From Streptomyces cylindrosporus (GTDB lineage Bacteria; Actinomycetota; Actinomycetes; Streptomycetales; Streptomycetaceae), in contig NZ_JALDAY010000026.1 of NCBI RefSeq assembly GCF_022698165.1, positions 1 through 54,146 of the forward strand: a DNA stretch of 54,146 nt, read 5' to 3'. The notes under the pieces are model-generated. The model ran no database searches. It saw only the letters and a list, made by a program, of their open reading frames with translations, and was not told where the DNA came from. Of this stretch, positions 31,680 to 39,705 are shown one piece after another (positions within the stretch are counted from its first letter, which is position 1; every line of letters begins with the position of its first letter). Both the position numbers and the translations under genes were made by a program.

Positions 31680-32429
31680 TCAGGTCCTGACTGCGGTCAC
31701 CAGCCGCACCCGAGGGCTGCCGTCATCCCGCCGCCCGAACTCCGGCAGCGCCTCCAACTCGACCCGGAACCCGGCGAGTTCCAGCTCCCGCTGCACCTCC
31801 CCGAGCCGGAAGGCCCGGTAGTACATGACGAATGGCGGCCGCCACACGGCGTTCCGCACCCGCATCACGGCGTCGAAGCCGAGCAGCATCCAGTACGCGG
31901 GGGACGTCGGCCGGGGTGGCGCCAGCACCGGGAAGGCGAAGCGGCCGCCGGGCCGCAGCACCGAGTGGACCTGCCCGAACAGCCCCGGCAGCTCTTGCGG
32001 CAGGAAGTGGCCGAACGCCCCGAAGCTCACGACGAGGTCGAAGCCCGCCCGGAACGGCAGCGCGCGGGCATCCGCCCGGACCCAGGACACCTCCGGCCCC
32101 GCCGGCCGCACCCGCTCCCGCGCCACCGCGAGCATGCCCGCACTGAAGTCGACCCCGGTGACACTCCGCCGGCACACCCGCGCCAGCACCTCGACGCCCG
32201 CGCCGGTGCCGCAGCACAGGTCGAGCCCAGTGTCGCAGGGCCCGGAGCGGGCCAGCGCGGCGGCTACGGCGTCCAGCACCGAGGCGGGCGTACGGAAGGG
32301 CGTGTGGTCGAACTTCGGCGCGAGCAGGTCGTAGCCGTGCTCGACGGACGACAACGCCTGGACGGCGAGTTCACGCAGGCTGGGGCCTTCGGGGCTGAAC
32401 ATCCGCATCAGGTTAGTGGACACCGCCAC
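31680..32429 (-). CDS. Class I SAM-dependent methyltransferase
   Basis: 249 aa from GTG 32429; GTG 32423 and an inner ATG are alternatives. The SAM motifs are GLDLCCGTGAGVEVLAR (motif I), VTGVDFSAGML (II), WVRADARALPF and FDLVVSFGAFGHF. LRPGGRFAFPVL closes the fold. The N-terminus (ELAVQALSSVEHGYDLLAPKFD) and the extra C-terminal strands are like small-molecule O- or C-methyltransferases of the UbiE/Methyltransf_11 type. The target is unknown. Its start faces an NTF2-like gene across a gap containing an AT-rich inverted repeat. Confidence 0.85.
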   Translation of the reverse strand: MAVSTNLMRMFSPEGPSLRELAVQALSSVEHGYDLLAPKFDHTPFRTPASVLDAVAAALARSGPCDTGLDLCCGTGAGVEVLARVCRRSVTGVDFSAGMLAVARERVRPAGPEVSWVRADARALPFRAGFDLVVSFGAFGHFLPQELPGLFGQVHSVLRPGGRFAFPVLAPPRPTSPAYWMLLGFDAVMRVRNAVWRPPFVMYYRAFRLGEVQRELELAGFRVELEALPEFGRRDDGSPRVRLVTAVRT

Positions 32430-32455
32430 CGCGACTGATTACCCTCATCCACACC

Positions 32456-32473
32456 TAGTCAACAAATTGATTA
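32456..32473. promoter_or_regulatory. AT-rich inverted repeat in divergent promoter
   Basis: TAGTCAA and TTGATTA form an inverted repeat at 6 of 7 positions around CAAA. The gap between the divergent methyltransferase and NTF2-like genes is only 56 bp. This is the only AT-rich spot in it, so it may be a regulator site or overlap the -10 region. Confidence 0.4.
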
Positions 32474-32485
32474 TGAGGTGGTGTG

Positions 32486-32893
32486 ATGCGAGCGTTCCGC
32501 GAGGCGGTCGAGGCCCGGGACATGGACGCCGTAGAGGCCCTGCTGGCCGAGGACGTCGTCTTCACCAGCCCCGTCGTCTTCAAGCCGTACCCCGGCAAGG
32601 CGATCACTGCGGCGATCCTGCGCGCGGTGTCGCAGGTCTTCGAGGACTTCCGTTACGAGCGTGAGCTCGCCGGCGCCGACGGCCGCGACCACGCGCTGGT
32701 GTTCACCGCGCGGGTGGGCGACCGGACGCTGACCGGCTGCGACTTCATCCATCTGGACGAGGACGGCCTGATCGACGAATTCATGGTCATGGTGCGGCCG
32801 TTGTCGGGCGCCCAGGCCCTGGCGGAGGCGATGGGCGCGCGCTTCGACGAGATCGCCAAGGAGGCGGAGGCACGGTCGGCCTCCGCCTCCTGA
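32486..32893 (+). CDS. NTF2-like (SnoaL-type) protein
   Basis: 135 aa from ATG 32486 (GTG 32483 adjoins it). The cone-shaped NTF2 fold is suggested by FREAVEARDMDAVEALLAEDVVFTSPVVFKPYPGK at the start and CDFIHLDEDGLIDEFMVMVRP in the last strands. No catalytic Asp/His pair of the polyketide cyclase type is certain. Such proteins bind small hydrophobic molecules or act as isomerases. It is divergent from the methyltransferase with a 56-bp shared promoter, so the two may act on the same compound. Confidence 0.8.
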   Translation: MRAFREAVEARDMDAVEALLAEDVVFTSPVVFKPYPGKAITAAILRAVSQVFEDFRYERELAGADGRDHALVFTARVGDRTLTGCDFIHLDEDGLIDEFMVMVRPLSGAQALAEAMGARFDEIAKEAEARSASAS

Positions 32894-32917
32894 CTCATCC
32901 GCTCACGCCTGCCGACG

Positions 32918-34822
32918 TCACGCCACGGTGAGGACGAGGTCGCCGGTGTAGCTCTGGCCTGCGGCGAGCGCGGTCTCGGTGCCGTCCACCGTCAGCTTCA
33001 CCGTCCTGCCGCGCGGCGCCGTCACGGCTGCGTCGGCGGCGAGGGTGAGGGAGGTGAGATGGGAGGTGCCGGTGACCGTCCAGGTCGAGCCGCTGTTCAG
33101 CCGCACGATCGCGCCGTTGTTGACGGCGGCCTGGACGGTGTTGGTGACGATGCCGAGCTCGTAGTAGGTGGACGAGTCGATGGTGGCGACCCGGTGCTTG
33201 GCCTTCGTGGCGGAGATGACGCCCTCGACGGTCGAGTCCTCGAAGGTGAGGACCATGTTCTTGCCCGTGCGCATGCCGTTGTAGAAGTCGCCTCTGACCG
33301 CGATCGAGGTGAAGGTGGCGGCTCCGTCGGTGGTGTGGACGGCCGTGGTGTCGAAGGTGGAGTCCTTGGCCGGGTCGGTGGTGGGCTCGGTGTAGACGCC
33401 CACGTTCATCATCTTGCCGTTGACGTTGACCGGACCCGGGTCGTCCAGCTCGATCATCTGCAGGATGATCCCGTCGCGCGGATTGAGGCGGGCACCCTGG
33501 GAGCCGTCGACCGAAATGGTCGTCTGCTGGCCCTTGTTGAGGAACGTGGCCCGCTCCGAGTTGACGACGGTGCCTCCGTCGAGGGTCAACTGGCCCGCGC
33601 CGAAGAACATGTAGCCGAAGTGGCCCGAGTTCACGACCGTGCTGCGCGCCGGGATTGCCGCCAACTCGGCGGCGGTCAGCCCCAGTTCCAGCTCGGTGCT
33701 GAGCGCGGCCACGGCGTCCTTGGTGCTGTCGCCGTAGTGCACGACCGCGGCCGGCCCGGCGATGATGGTCGCGTAGCTGCCCACGTCGAAGCGGGAGCCG
33801 AGGACGCGGACGGTGGCGTCGCCGATGGCGTAGGTGCCGTACCCGTACGCCCCGGTGTTGCCGACGTGGCTGTTGACCGCGGTCAGCTTGAGCCCGCTGC
33901 CGCCCTCGACCGACAGGGCGCCCCACGTTTCCGAGAACACGGTGGAGTTGAGGTAGGTGGCCCGGCTGTTCTTGCCTATGAGGTTCGTGGCGCGGACATT
34001 GCCGTCGAGACCGAGCATCCAGGGCACGGACTCCATGTACGGGGTCTCGACGGTGGCCTGGTAGTCGGAGGGCAGGACGCCGTTGCGGCAGCGGACGGTG
34101 GAGTTCTTCACGACGACGTTGGCGCCGTCGTTGGAGATGACGCCGGTGCGGACGACGCCCTTGTTGCTGATGCGGGCGCCGTCCACGACCAGCTTGGTGG
34201 CGGAGCCGTCGCCGACGACCGCGGCGCCGTAGCCCGCGAAGTCGCAACGGCCGTTCCCGGTCAGGGAGATGGTGGGCCGCTCCAGCGTGTAGGTGGCGTC
34301 CTGGACGAAGACGCCGTCGAAGCACTCGCCGGTCGAGGTGACCGACACGTTGCGGGCGAGGGTGTCGGTGAGCCTGCCGCCGAGCACGGCCGCGAGGACG
34401 GACCTGTCGCGGTCGACGCCGTCCGCGCCGACGTAGAGGGCCTGGCGGAAGGGGAAGGTGAGCGTCTCGTACGTCACCTCGTTCGCGGTGGCCACCGTGA
34501 GGACCACGTCACCCCGGTAGGTGCCGGCCTGGATGAGGGTCGCCGTGCCTCCGGTCTCGGTCAGCAGTTGCCCGGTCTCCACGCCGTCCACGGTGAGGGA
34601 GAGGCTGTAGCCGTCGGGGGCGGTGATCCTGCCGCCCTCCGCGATGGTCAGCCGGCTCACCCGGGTGGTCGCGGAGAGCTCGTACGTCTCGCCGGAGCCG
34701 ACCGTGATCTGCTTGCCGGTCGCCGTCGGCGCGGCCGTGGCGGAGCCGGCCGGGACGAGCAGGGCTCCGGCCGTGGCGGCCGTGCCGGCGATCAGTAGGG
34801 AGCGTCGGGTGATCAGCGTCAT
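32918..34822 (-). CDS. Large Tat-exported right-handed beta-helix protein
   Basis: 634 aa from ATG 34822. The N-terminus TRRSLLIAGTAATAGALLVPA with twin arginine followed by AxA is a Tat signal. The body is a long series of short beta strands with regular Gly, Asn, Val and Asp (for example VVDGARISNKGVVRTGVISNDG, ATFLNKGQQTTISVDGSQG), the pattern of a parallel beta-helix such as pectate lyase or adhesin-like proteins. An N-terminal segment (LTIAEGGRITAP, LSLTVDGVETG, GDVVLTVA) is repeated near the C-terminus (LTLAADAAVTAP, VKLTVDGTETA, GDLVLTVA), so the helix is capped by homologous modules. No catalytic residues are obvious; the role may be surface or polysaccharide interaction. Confidence 0.78.
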   Translation of the reverse strand: MTLITRRSLLIAGTAATAGALLVPAGSATAAPTATGKQITVGSGETYELSATTRVSRLTIAEGGRITAPDGYSLSLTVDGVETGQLLTETGGTATLIQAGTYRGDVVLTVATANEVTYETLTFPFRQALYVGADGVDRDRSVLAAVLGGRLTDTLARNVSVTSTGECFDGVFVQDATYTLERPTISLTGNGRCDFAGYGAAVVGDGSATKLVVDGARISNKGVVRTGVISNDGANVVVKNSTVRCRNGVLPSDYQATVETPYMESVPWMLGLDGNVRATNLIGKNSRATYLNSTVFSETWGALSVEGGSGLKLTAVNSHVGNTGAYGYGTYAIGDATVRVLGSRFDVGSYATIIAGPAAVVHYGDSTKDAVAALSTELELGLTAAELAAIPARSTVVNSGHFGYMFFGAGQLTLDGGTVVNSERATFLNKGQQTTISVDGSQGARLNPRDGIILQMIELDDPGPVNVNGKMMNVGVYTEPTTDPAKDSTFDTTAVHTTDGAATFTSIAVRGDFYNGMRTGKNMVLTFEDSTVEGVISATKAKHRVATIDSSTYYELGIVTNTVQAAVNNGAIVRLNSGSTWTVTGTSHLTSLTLAADAAVTAPRGRTVKLTVDGTETALAAGQSYTGDLVLTVA

Positions 34823-35120
34823 TGCATGCCTTCCCAGGGATCGAGTGCGCCGCTGCGCAGCGTGACGAACCGGCCGTCTGATGCGCGGCGGCGACGGCTC
34901 GGACCAGGGCACCTGAGGTGCGCACGAGGGAGTGAAGCAGCCCTGGGGAACAGGGAACAGGCACTTCGCACACGCATCCCGGAACCCGATGCCTCGGATC
35001 GGGCGGCCGGTTCCATGGCGATCACACAGAGTGGCCATAGGCCGCTCGGCGGCGCACGCACGAGGGCGAGGCGGGCGGCTGTCACGCCGTCCACCTCGCC
35101 GTTCGCGATGTGTTGTCCGC
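34823..35120. other. 298-bp intergenic region, nothing recognised
   Basis: This gap between the beta-helix gene start and the end of the catabolic SDR holds the promoter of the beta-helix gene. I see no strong hairpin, palindrome or coding bias in it. Confidence 0.6.
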
Positions 35121-35882
35121 CTACGCCGGTGCGATCATCCCCGCCGACAGGTCGATGTCGGCCCCGCACAGACCGGGCATCGCGAGCATCGCGACCAGCG
35201 CGCGGGCCACCTCGTCCTCCTCGACGAGCCGGCCGAGGGCGGCCCGGGAGGCGAAGTCGCGTTCGGCCTCCTCTACCGTGCAGCCGGTGAGTTCGGCCGT
35301 GAGGCGGAAGTTGCGGTCCATGCGCGGGCCCCGGACCGGGCCCGGGGAAAGGGAGTTGACCGAGACGCCGTGCGGGCCGACCTCGCCCGCGAGGGTCCGG
35401 GTGAGGCCGAGCAGGGCCATCTTGGAGGCCGTGTAGGGGGTGCGGTTGAGCAGGGGCCGCTTGCCGCTGACCGAGGCGACGTTGACGACGTCGCCGCGTC
35501 GGGCCGCGATCATCGGCGGCAGGAAGGCCCGGCACATCAGGTAGACACCGCGGACGTTGACGGCGAACACCTCGTCCCACTCGTCCGGTTCGACGTCGAC
35601 CAGTGGCCGCACCGGGCCCGCGACGCCCGCGTTGTTGACGAGCAACGACACGTCCTCGTCGGCGAGTTCGGCGGCGAGGGCCCGCACGGAGGCCGGGTCG
35701 GAGGCGTCGCACACGGCTGTTCGGGCCGCGTCGCCCACCTTGGCCGCCGCCTGGGCGAGGGCCTGTTCGTTGCGGCCGACCAGGACCACCCGGGCGCCGG
35801 CGTCCGCGAGGGCCAGTGCGAAGGCCCGGCCGAGCGGCCCTCCCCCGCCGGTGACGAGCGCCGTACGCCCGTCCAGCCTCAC
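35121..35882 (-). CDS. Short-chain dehydrogenase of the leftward catabolic operon
   Basis: 253 aa from GTG 35882, which overlaps the stop of the HisD-like gene by 4 nt. The cofactor motif is TGGGGPLG at about residues 10-17, a variant of TGxxxGxG. NNAG, the serine in NVASVSGKR and YTASK complete the active site. The second strand ends VVLVGRN, with Arg suggesting NADP(H). The C-terminus GADIDLSAGMIAPA departs from the usual VDGG form. It is the last gene of the operon 39105-35121 and probably oxidises or reduces an alcohol or ketone intermediate. Confidence 0.88.
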   Translation of the reverse strand: MRLDGRTALVTGGGGPLGRAFALALADAGARVVLVGRNEQALAQAAAKVGDAARTAVCDASDPASVRALAAELADEDVSLLVNNAGVAGPVRPLVDVEPDEWDEVFAVNVRGVYLMCRAFLPPMIAARRGDVVNVASVSGKRPLLNRTPYTASKMALLGLTRTLAGEVGPHGVSVNSLSPGPVRGPRMDRNFRLTAELTGCTVEEAERDFASRAALGRLVEEDEVARALVAMLAMPGLCGADIDLSAGMIAPA

Positions 35883-37180
35883 GCGGTGTTCCAGGGCAGC
35901 TCGTCGCCGGCGGCCCTGGCGGCCCGGACGTCGCCGGAGCGGGCGTGGCCCTCGAACAGCTCGACGCGGGAGGCGCGTCCGCACAGCCGGCCGAGCAGGG
36001 CCTGCGAGGCGGGGTCGCTGACCTCCTGGTACGTCACCGTCTTGAGGTACTTCCCCACCCACAGGCCGCCGGTGTAGCGGGCGGCTCCGCGGGTCGGCAG
36101 CACATGGTTCGTGCCGATCACCTTGTCGCCAAAGGACACGCAGGTGCCCTCGCCGAGGAACAGGGCGCCGTACTGGCTCATCCTCTCCAGGGCGAGGCGG
36201 GGTTCGGCGGTCAGCACCTCGACGTGCTCGAAGGCGAACTCGTCGGCGAGTGCGTACAGTTCGTCGATCGTGTCGACGACGTGCACCTGGCCGTGGTCGC
36301 GCCAGGCGGGCTCGGCGTAGTCGCGGGTCGGCATGCCGGGCAGGATCCGCTCGACCTCGGCGATGGTCTTCTCGGCGACCTCGCGGGAGGTGGTGACGAG
36401 GACGGCCGGGGAGTCGGGGCCGTGCTCGGCCTGGGAGAGCAGGTCGACCGCGCACACGAAGGGGTCGGCATGCTCGTCGGCGAGGACGAGGATCTCGGTC
36501 GGGCCGGCGAACAGGTCGATGCCGATCTCGCCGAAGAGCTGCCGCTTGGCCTCGGCGACGTAGGCGTTGCCGGGCCCGGCGATCAGGTTCACGGGCCGCA
36601 TGGTGTCGGTGCCGACGGCCATCGCGGCGACGGCCTGGACGCCGCCGAGCAGCCAGATCTCGTCGGCGCCCGCGAGGTGCATGGCGGCGACGGTGGCGGC
36701 CGGTATCTCGCCGTGGATCGGCGGTGTGCAGGCGACCACCCGCGGTACTCCCGCCACCTTCGCGGTGACGATGGTCATGTGGGCGGAGGCGGTGAGCGGG
36801 TACCGGCCGCCGGGGATGTAGGCGCCGGCGGCCTGCACGGGGATGTGCTTCTGCCCGAGCCGCACGCCGGGCAGTGTCTCCACCTCGAACTCGCCCAGGG
36901 AGTCGAGCTGTCGGCGGGCGAAGGTGCGCACCTGCTCCTGCACGAACCGGATGTCGTCGATGACCTGCTGCGGCACCGACGCCACGATCTTCTCGACCTC
37001 CTCCTCGCTCAGCCGGAAGGAGTCCGGGCTCCACTTGTCGAACTTCTCGGAGTACTCGCGCACGGCCAGGTCACCGCGCTCACGGATGTCCGCGATGACA
37101 CCGGCGACGGTCTCGCGCACCTGTCCGAGGGAGGCGGTGACCTCCGCCCCGGGTACGGCGTGCTTCAGGATCTCTGCCAC
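35879..37180 (-). CDS. Histidinol dehydrogenase-family enzyme, catabolic paralogue
   Basis: 433 aa from GTG 37180. It keeps the HisD zinc and catalytic residues: Gln and His in SQAEHG, Glu-His in FAFEHVEV, Asp in FGDKVIGTNHVLPT, and the C-terminal His in EGHARSGDVR. The NAD site includes IAGPGNAYVAEAKRQLFG. The C-terminal EGHARSGD form and the setting among ring-cleavage genes rather than his genes indicate a catabolic paralogue, like sulfopropanediol 3-dehydrogenase. It would oxidise a primary alcohol to a carboxylate in two NAD-dependent steps. The substrate is not predictable. Confidence 0.82.
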   Translation of the reverse strand: MAEILKHAVPGAEVTASLGQVRETVAGVIADIRERGDLAVREYSEKFDKWSPDSFRLSEEEVEKIVASVPQQVIDDIRFVQEQVRTFARRQLDSLGEFEVETLPGVRLGQKHIPVQAAGAYIPGGRYPLTASAHMTIVTAKVAGVPRVVACTPPIHGEIPAATVAAMHLAGADEIWLLGGVQAVAAMAVGTDTMRPVNLIAGPGNAYVAEAKRQLFGEIGIDLFAGPTEILVLADEHADPFVCAVDLLSQAEHGPDSPAVLVTTSREVAEKTIAEVERILPGMPTRDYAEPAWRDHGQVHVVDTIDELYALADEFAFEHVEVLTAEPRLALERMSQYGALFLGEGTCVSFGDKVIGTNHVLPTRGAARYTGGLWVGKYLKTVTYQEVSDPASQALLGRLCGRASRVELFEGHARSGDVRAARAAGDELPWNTA

Positions 37181-37207
37181 AACTGCGGCCTTTCTGCGGG
37201 TGGTTGC

Positions 37208-38143
37208 TCAGACGGGCGGCGCTTCGAAGAGCACGTCGGGGTCGTTGAACTGCTCCTTGGCGACCGACTCGCTCATCGGGTCGGCGGTGCCCCACTGGTC
37301 CTGGGTGACCGGGTCGTCGACGTCGTGCCTGCCGGGGTGCCACAGGTCCTCTTCGAGGACGGCGAGTTCGGTCGTGTACTCGACGGTGTTGCCGTGCGGG
37401 TCGTGGAAGTACGAGAAGGTGTTGTCGCCCGCCAGGTGCCGTCCGGGCCCCCAGGTGAGCCGGGTCCCGGCGCGCAGCGCACGCCCCGTACCGCGCATGT
37501 ACTCCTCGACGCCGCGCATCTCGAACGAGGCGTGGTGCAGGGAGACATGGGGTCCGCGGGCGATGGCGAAGGAGTGGTGCAGCGGGCTGCACCGCAGGAA
37601 GTACATGAGGTCGCCCATGTGCGTGGAGAACAGGGTGTCGGTGAGCCGGAAGCCCAGGTGCTCGACGTAGAAGTCCCGCAGGCCTTCCGGGTCCTGGGAG
37701 TTGACCACGCAGTGCGACAGCCGTACCGGGATCGCCTCGCGTTCCTCGATCTTGCGGTGGGTGCGGGTCCCGACGTCGGCGGACACCTCGACGACCCGTC
37801 CGTCCGGATCGAAGAAGCGGAACCCGTAGCCGCCGCCGGGTGTGTCCAACGCCCGGGGTTCATGGACGAGTTGGATCCCGGCCCGCCCCAGTCGCAGCGC
37901 CAGCTCGTCCACGGCCGCCGGCGAGACGGCCCCGAAGGCGAGCAGGTCCATCCGCTTCCGCTCGTCCTTGCGGATCCGCACGATGTACTGCTCCGGGCTG
38001 CCCTCGGCGGCGAAGAAGGCGATGCCGCTGTCGTTGGCCACCTCGGTCAGCCCCCAGGTGGTGCCGTAGAAAGCGCGCTGGGTGTCGAAGTCCGGTACGG
38101 CCAGGTCGACATGGCGCAGATGGGTGATGGGCTGGAAGCTCAT
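37208..38143 (-). CDS. Type I extradiol dioxygenase (VOC superfamily)
   Basis: 311 aa, two tandem vicinal-oxygen-chelate domains (about 1-130 and 138-290). The iron ligands are in the C-terminal domain: His144 (RLSHCVVNS), His204 (SLHHASFEM) and Glu255 (GNTVEYTTEL), as in catechol 2,3-dioxygenases. FHDPHGNTVEY is the usual last motif. The enzyme should open a catechol ring next to the hydroxyl pair. Its ATG overlaps the stop of the FAH gene upstream by 4 nt; 27 bp separate it from the HisD-like gene. Confidence 0.88.
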   Translation of the reverse strand: MSFQPITHLRHVDLAVPDFDTQRAFYGTTWGLTEVANDSGIAFFAAEGSPEQYIVRIRKDERKRMDLLAFGAVSPAAVDELALRLGRAGIQLVHEPRALDTPGGGYGFRFFDPDGRVVEVSADVGTRTHRKIEEREAIPVRLSHCVVNSQDPEGLRDFYVEHLGFRLTDTLFSTHMGDLMYFLRCSPLHHSFAIARGPHVSLHHASFEMRGVEEYMRGTGRALRAGTRLTWGPGRHLAGDNTFSYFHDPHGNTVEYTTELAVLEEDLWHPGRHDVDDPVTQDQWGTADPMSESVAKEQFNDPDVLFEAPPV

Positions 38144-39105
38144 GCCTGGCTCCTGACGGTGTTGCGCTGGTGGCCCAGACCGGTGATCTCCGCCTCCACG
38201 ACGTCCCCGGCCTTGAGGAAGACGCCCCAGTGCGCGCCGTTGCCGGCCGGGGAGCCGGTGAGCAGCAGGTCGCCGGGGCGCAGGGTGGTGGTCGTGGAGA
38301 CGTACGCGATGAGCCGCGGGATGTCGAAGATCATGTCCTTGGTGGACTCGTCCTGGCGGACGACTCCGTTGTGGCGCAGGGTGATCCGCAGGTCGTTCGG
38401 GTCGCCGACGAAGTCCGCCGGGACGAGGAAGGGGCCGGTCGGCAGGAAGGTGTCGGCGTTCTTGGCGGTGAACCAGTCGGTGCCGATGGCCTTCAGGTCG
38501 GGGCGGTAGAGGCGGTCGCGGGTGGTGAGGTCGTTGCAGATCGTGTAGGCGGCGACATGGCTCATCGCCTCCTCGGCCGGGACGTTCCGGCCCGACTTCC
38601 CGATGACGAGGGCGAGTTCGAGTTCCCAGTCGTGCTGCTCGCCGAGTTCGGGGAGCACGATGTCGTCGTACGGACCGCACATGGCGCGCGGTGAGCCCAG
38701 GAAGACGTACGGGACCCCGCTGCGGATCCGCTCGTCCATCATCTTCTCGGCGTCGGCGCGGGCCTCCTCGGGGGTGGCGCCGTGCACGCTCTCCTTCTCG
38801 GCGGCGACCAGATCCACCACGTGCTTGCGGTAGTTGGCGCCGCTCTGCAGGATCTGGCCCGGCTCGACCGGGGCCAGTACGCGCAGCCCGGCGAGCTCGT
38901 GCCAGGTGCCGTCGGCGGAGGCGGCGAGCTCGTGCAGGCGGGGCAGCCGGGTGTCCCAGTCGTCGAACAGGGCGCGCACGGACGGCACTTGGTCGGACAG
39001 GTCGCGCACACGGGCGCCGGTGACCAGGCCGGGGAAGGCGTCGGTACCGCTGCTGAAGGTGCCGAGCGCGAACGGTCCGGCGTGGGTGGGGAGTGGGTCG
39101 GGCAC
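38140..39105 (-). CDS. Fumarylacetoacetate hydrolase-family protein (leftward operon)
   Basis: 321 aa from GTG 39105, preceded by GAGGAG. The FAH domain covers residues 95-315. QSGANYRKHV, ELELALVIGKSGRNV with the metal-binding E-x-E, and GDLLLTGSPAGNG are family motifs. Members act as hydrolases of acylpyruvates or as decarboxylases and hydratases in meta-cleavage pathways. It is the first gene of the leftward operon, directly downstream of the divergent regulatory gap with the LysR-type element. Confidence 0.9.
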   Translation of the reverse strand: MPDPLPTHAGPFALGTFSSGTDAFPGLVTGARVRDLSDQVPSVRALFDDWDTRLPRLHELAASADGTWHELAGLRVLAPVEPGQILQSGANYRKHVVDLVAAEKESVHGATPEEARADAEKMMDERIRSGVPYVFLGSPRAMCGPYDDIVLPELGEQHDWELELALVIGKSGRNVPAEEAMSHVAAYTICNDLTTRDRLYRPDLKAIGTDWFTAKNADTFLPTGPFLVPADFVGDPNDLRITLRHNGVVRQDESTKDMIFDIPRLIAYVSTTTTLRPGDLLLTGSPAGNGAHWGVFLKAGDVVEAEITGLGHQRNTVRSQA

Positions 39106-39184
39106 GGGCGGCTCTCCTCGTACGGATGCGGGTGCTCACCGTCGACGCTAGGCAGCGGCGCGGGGCGGCGGAAATGGCCGTTGG

Positions 39185-39200
39185 CGATGGCTGCCATCGG
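39185..39200. promoter_or_regulatory. LysR-type element in divergent catabolic promoter
   Basis: CGATGGCTGCCATCGG contains inverted arms CGATGGC/GCCATCG around one base. It matches the element at 45181-45196 in front of lysR (CGATGGCTGTTATCGG) at 14 of 16 positions. It lies 80 bp from the leftward operon start and 161 bp from the rightward one. Confidence 0.6.
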
Positions 39201-39360
39201 CGGCCCGTCTCCGCACTGACCTCGTCGATCCGGGGCTCGGCCGCGCGGTGCCTCCATCGCCGTACGGGATGGATGACGTCCCCCTTGCCGATGCCTCGAT
39301 CCGTTGACCCTGCACGGACCGCCGATCAGGCTCGGAGCACCCCACTCCGAGGAGAACGAC

Positions 39361-39666
39361 GTGGTAGTCGAGCATGCCGAGCTGACCGTGGCGGCCGGCC
39401 GGGAAGAGGACTTCGAGGAGGTCTTCGGCAAGGCCCGCGAGGTGCTCGCCGAGGCCGACGGCTTCCGCTGGGCCGAACTGCTGCGCTGCGAGGAGCGGCC
39501 GCGGACCTTCCTGCTGCTGGTCGGCTGGGAGTCGGTCGAGGCACACATGACCGGTTTCCGGGAGTCGGAGCGCTTCGGGCGCTGGCGGGCCCTGGTCGGC
39601 CCGTTCTTCGCCGAGCCGCCTGCCGTGGCGCACTACCACGAGCTGGGACCGCGCTTCTTCGGCTGA
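39361..39666 (+). CDS. ABM-domain monooxygenase-like protein
   Basis: 101 aa from GTG 39361, 7 nt after GAGGAG. It is a single antibiotic-biosynthesis-monooxygenase (dimeric alpha-beta barrel) domain: VVEHAELTVAAGREEDFEEVFGKAREVL, FLLLVGWESVEAHMTGFRESERFGRWRALV. It lacks an obvious cofactor motif, as is normal. Such proteins catalyse cofactor-free oxidation of quinols or act as small isomerases. It is the first gene of the rightward operon, followed after 39 bp by the FAD monooxygenase, whose product may be its substrate. Confidence 0.82.
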   Translation: MVVEHAELTVAAGREEDFEEVFGKAREVLAEADGFRWAELLRCEERPRTFLLLVGWESVEAHMTGFRESERFGRWRALVGPFFAEPPAVAHYHELGPRFFG

Positions 39667-39705
39667 CCTCTCCTTTTTCTTCTTCTACGTTCGCAAGGAT
39701 CGCCC

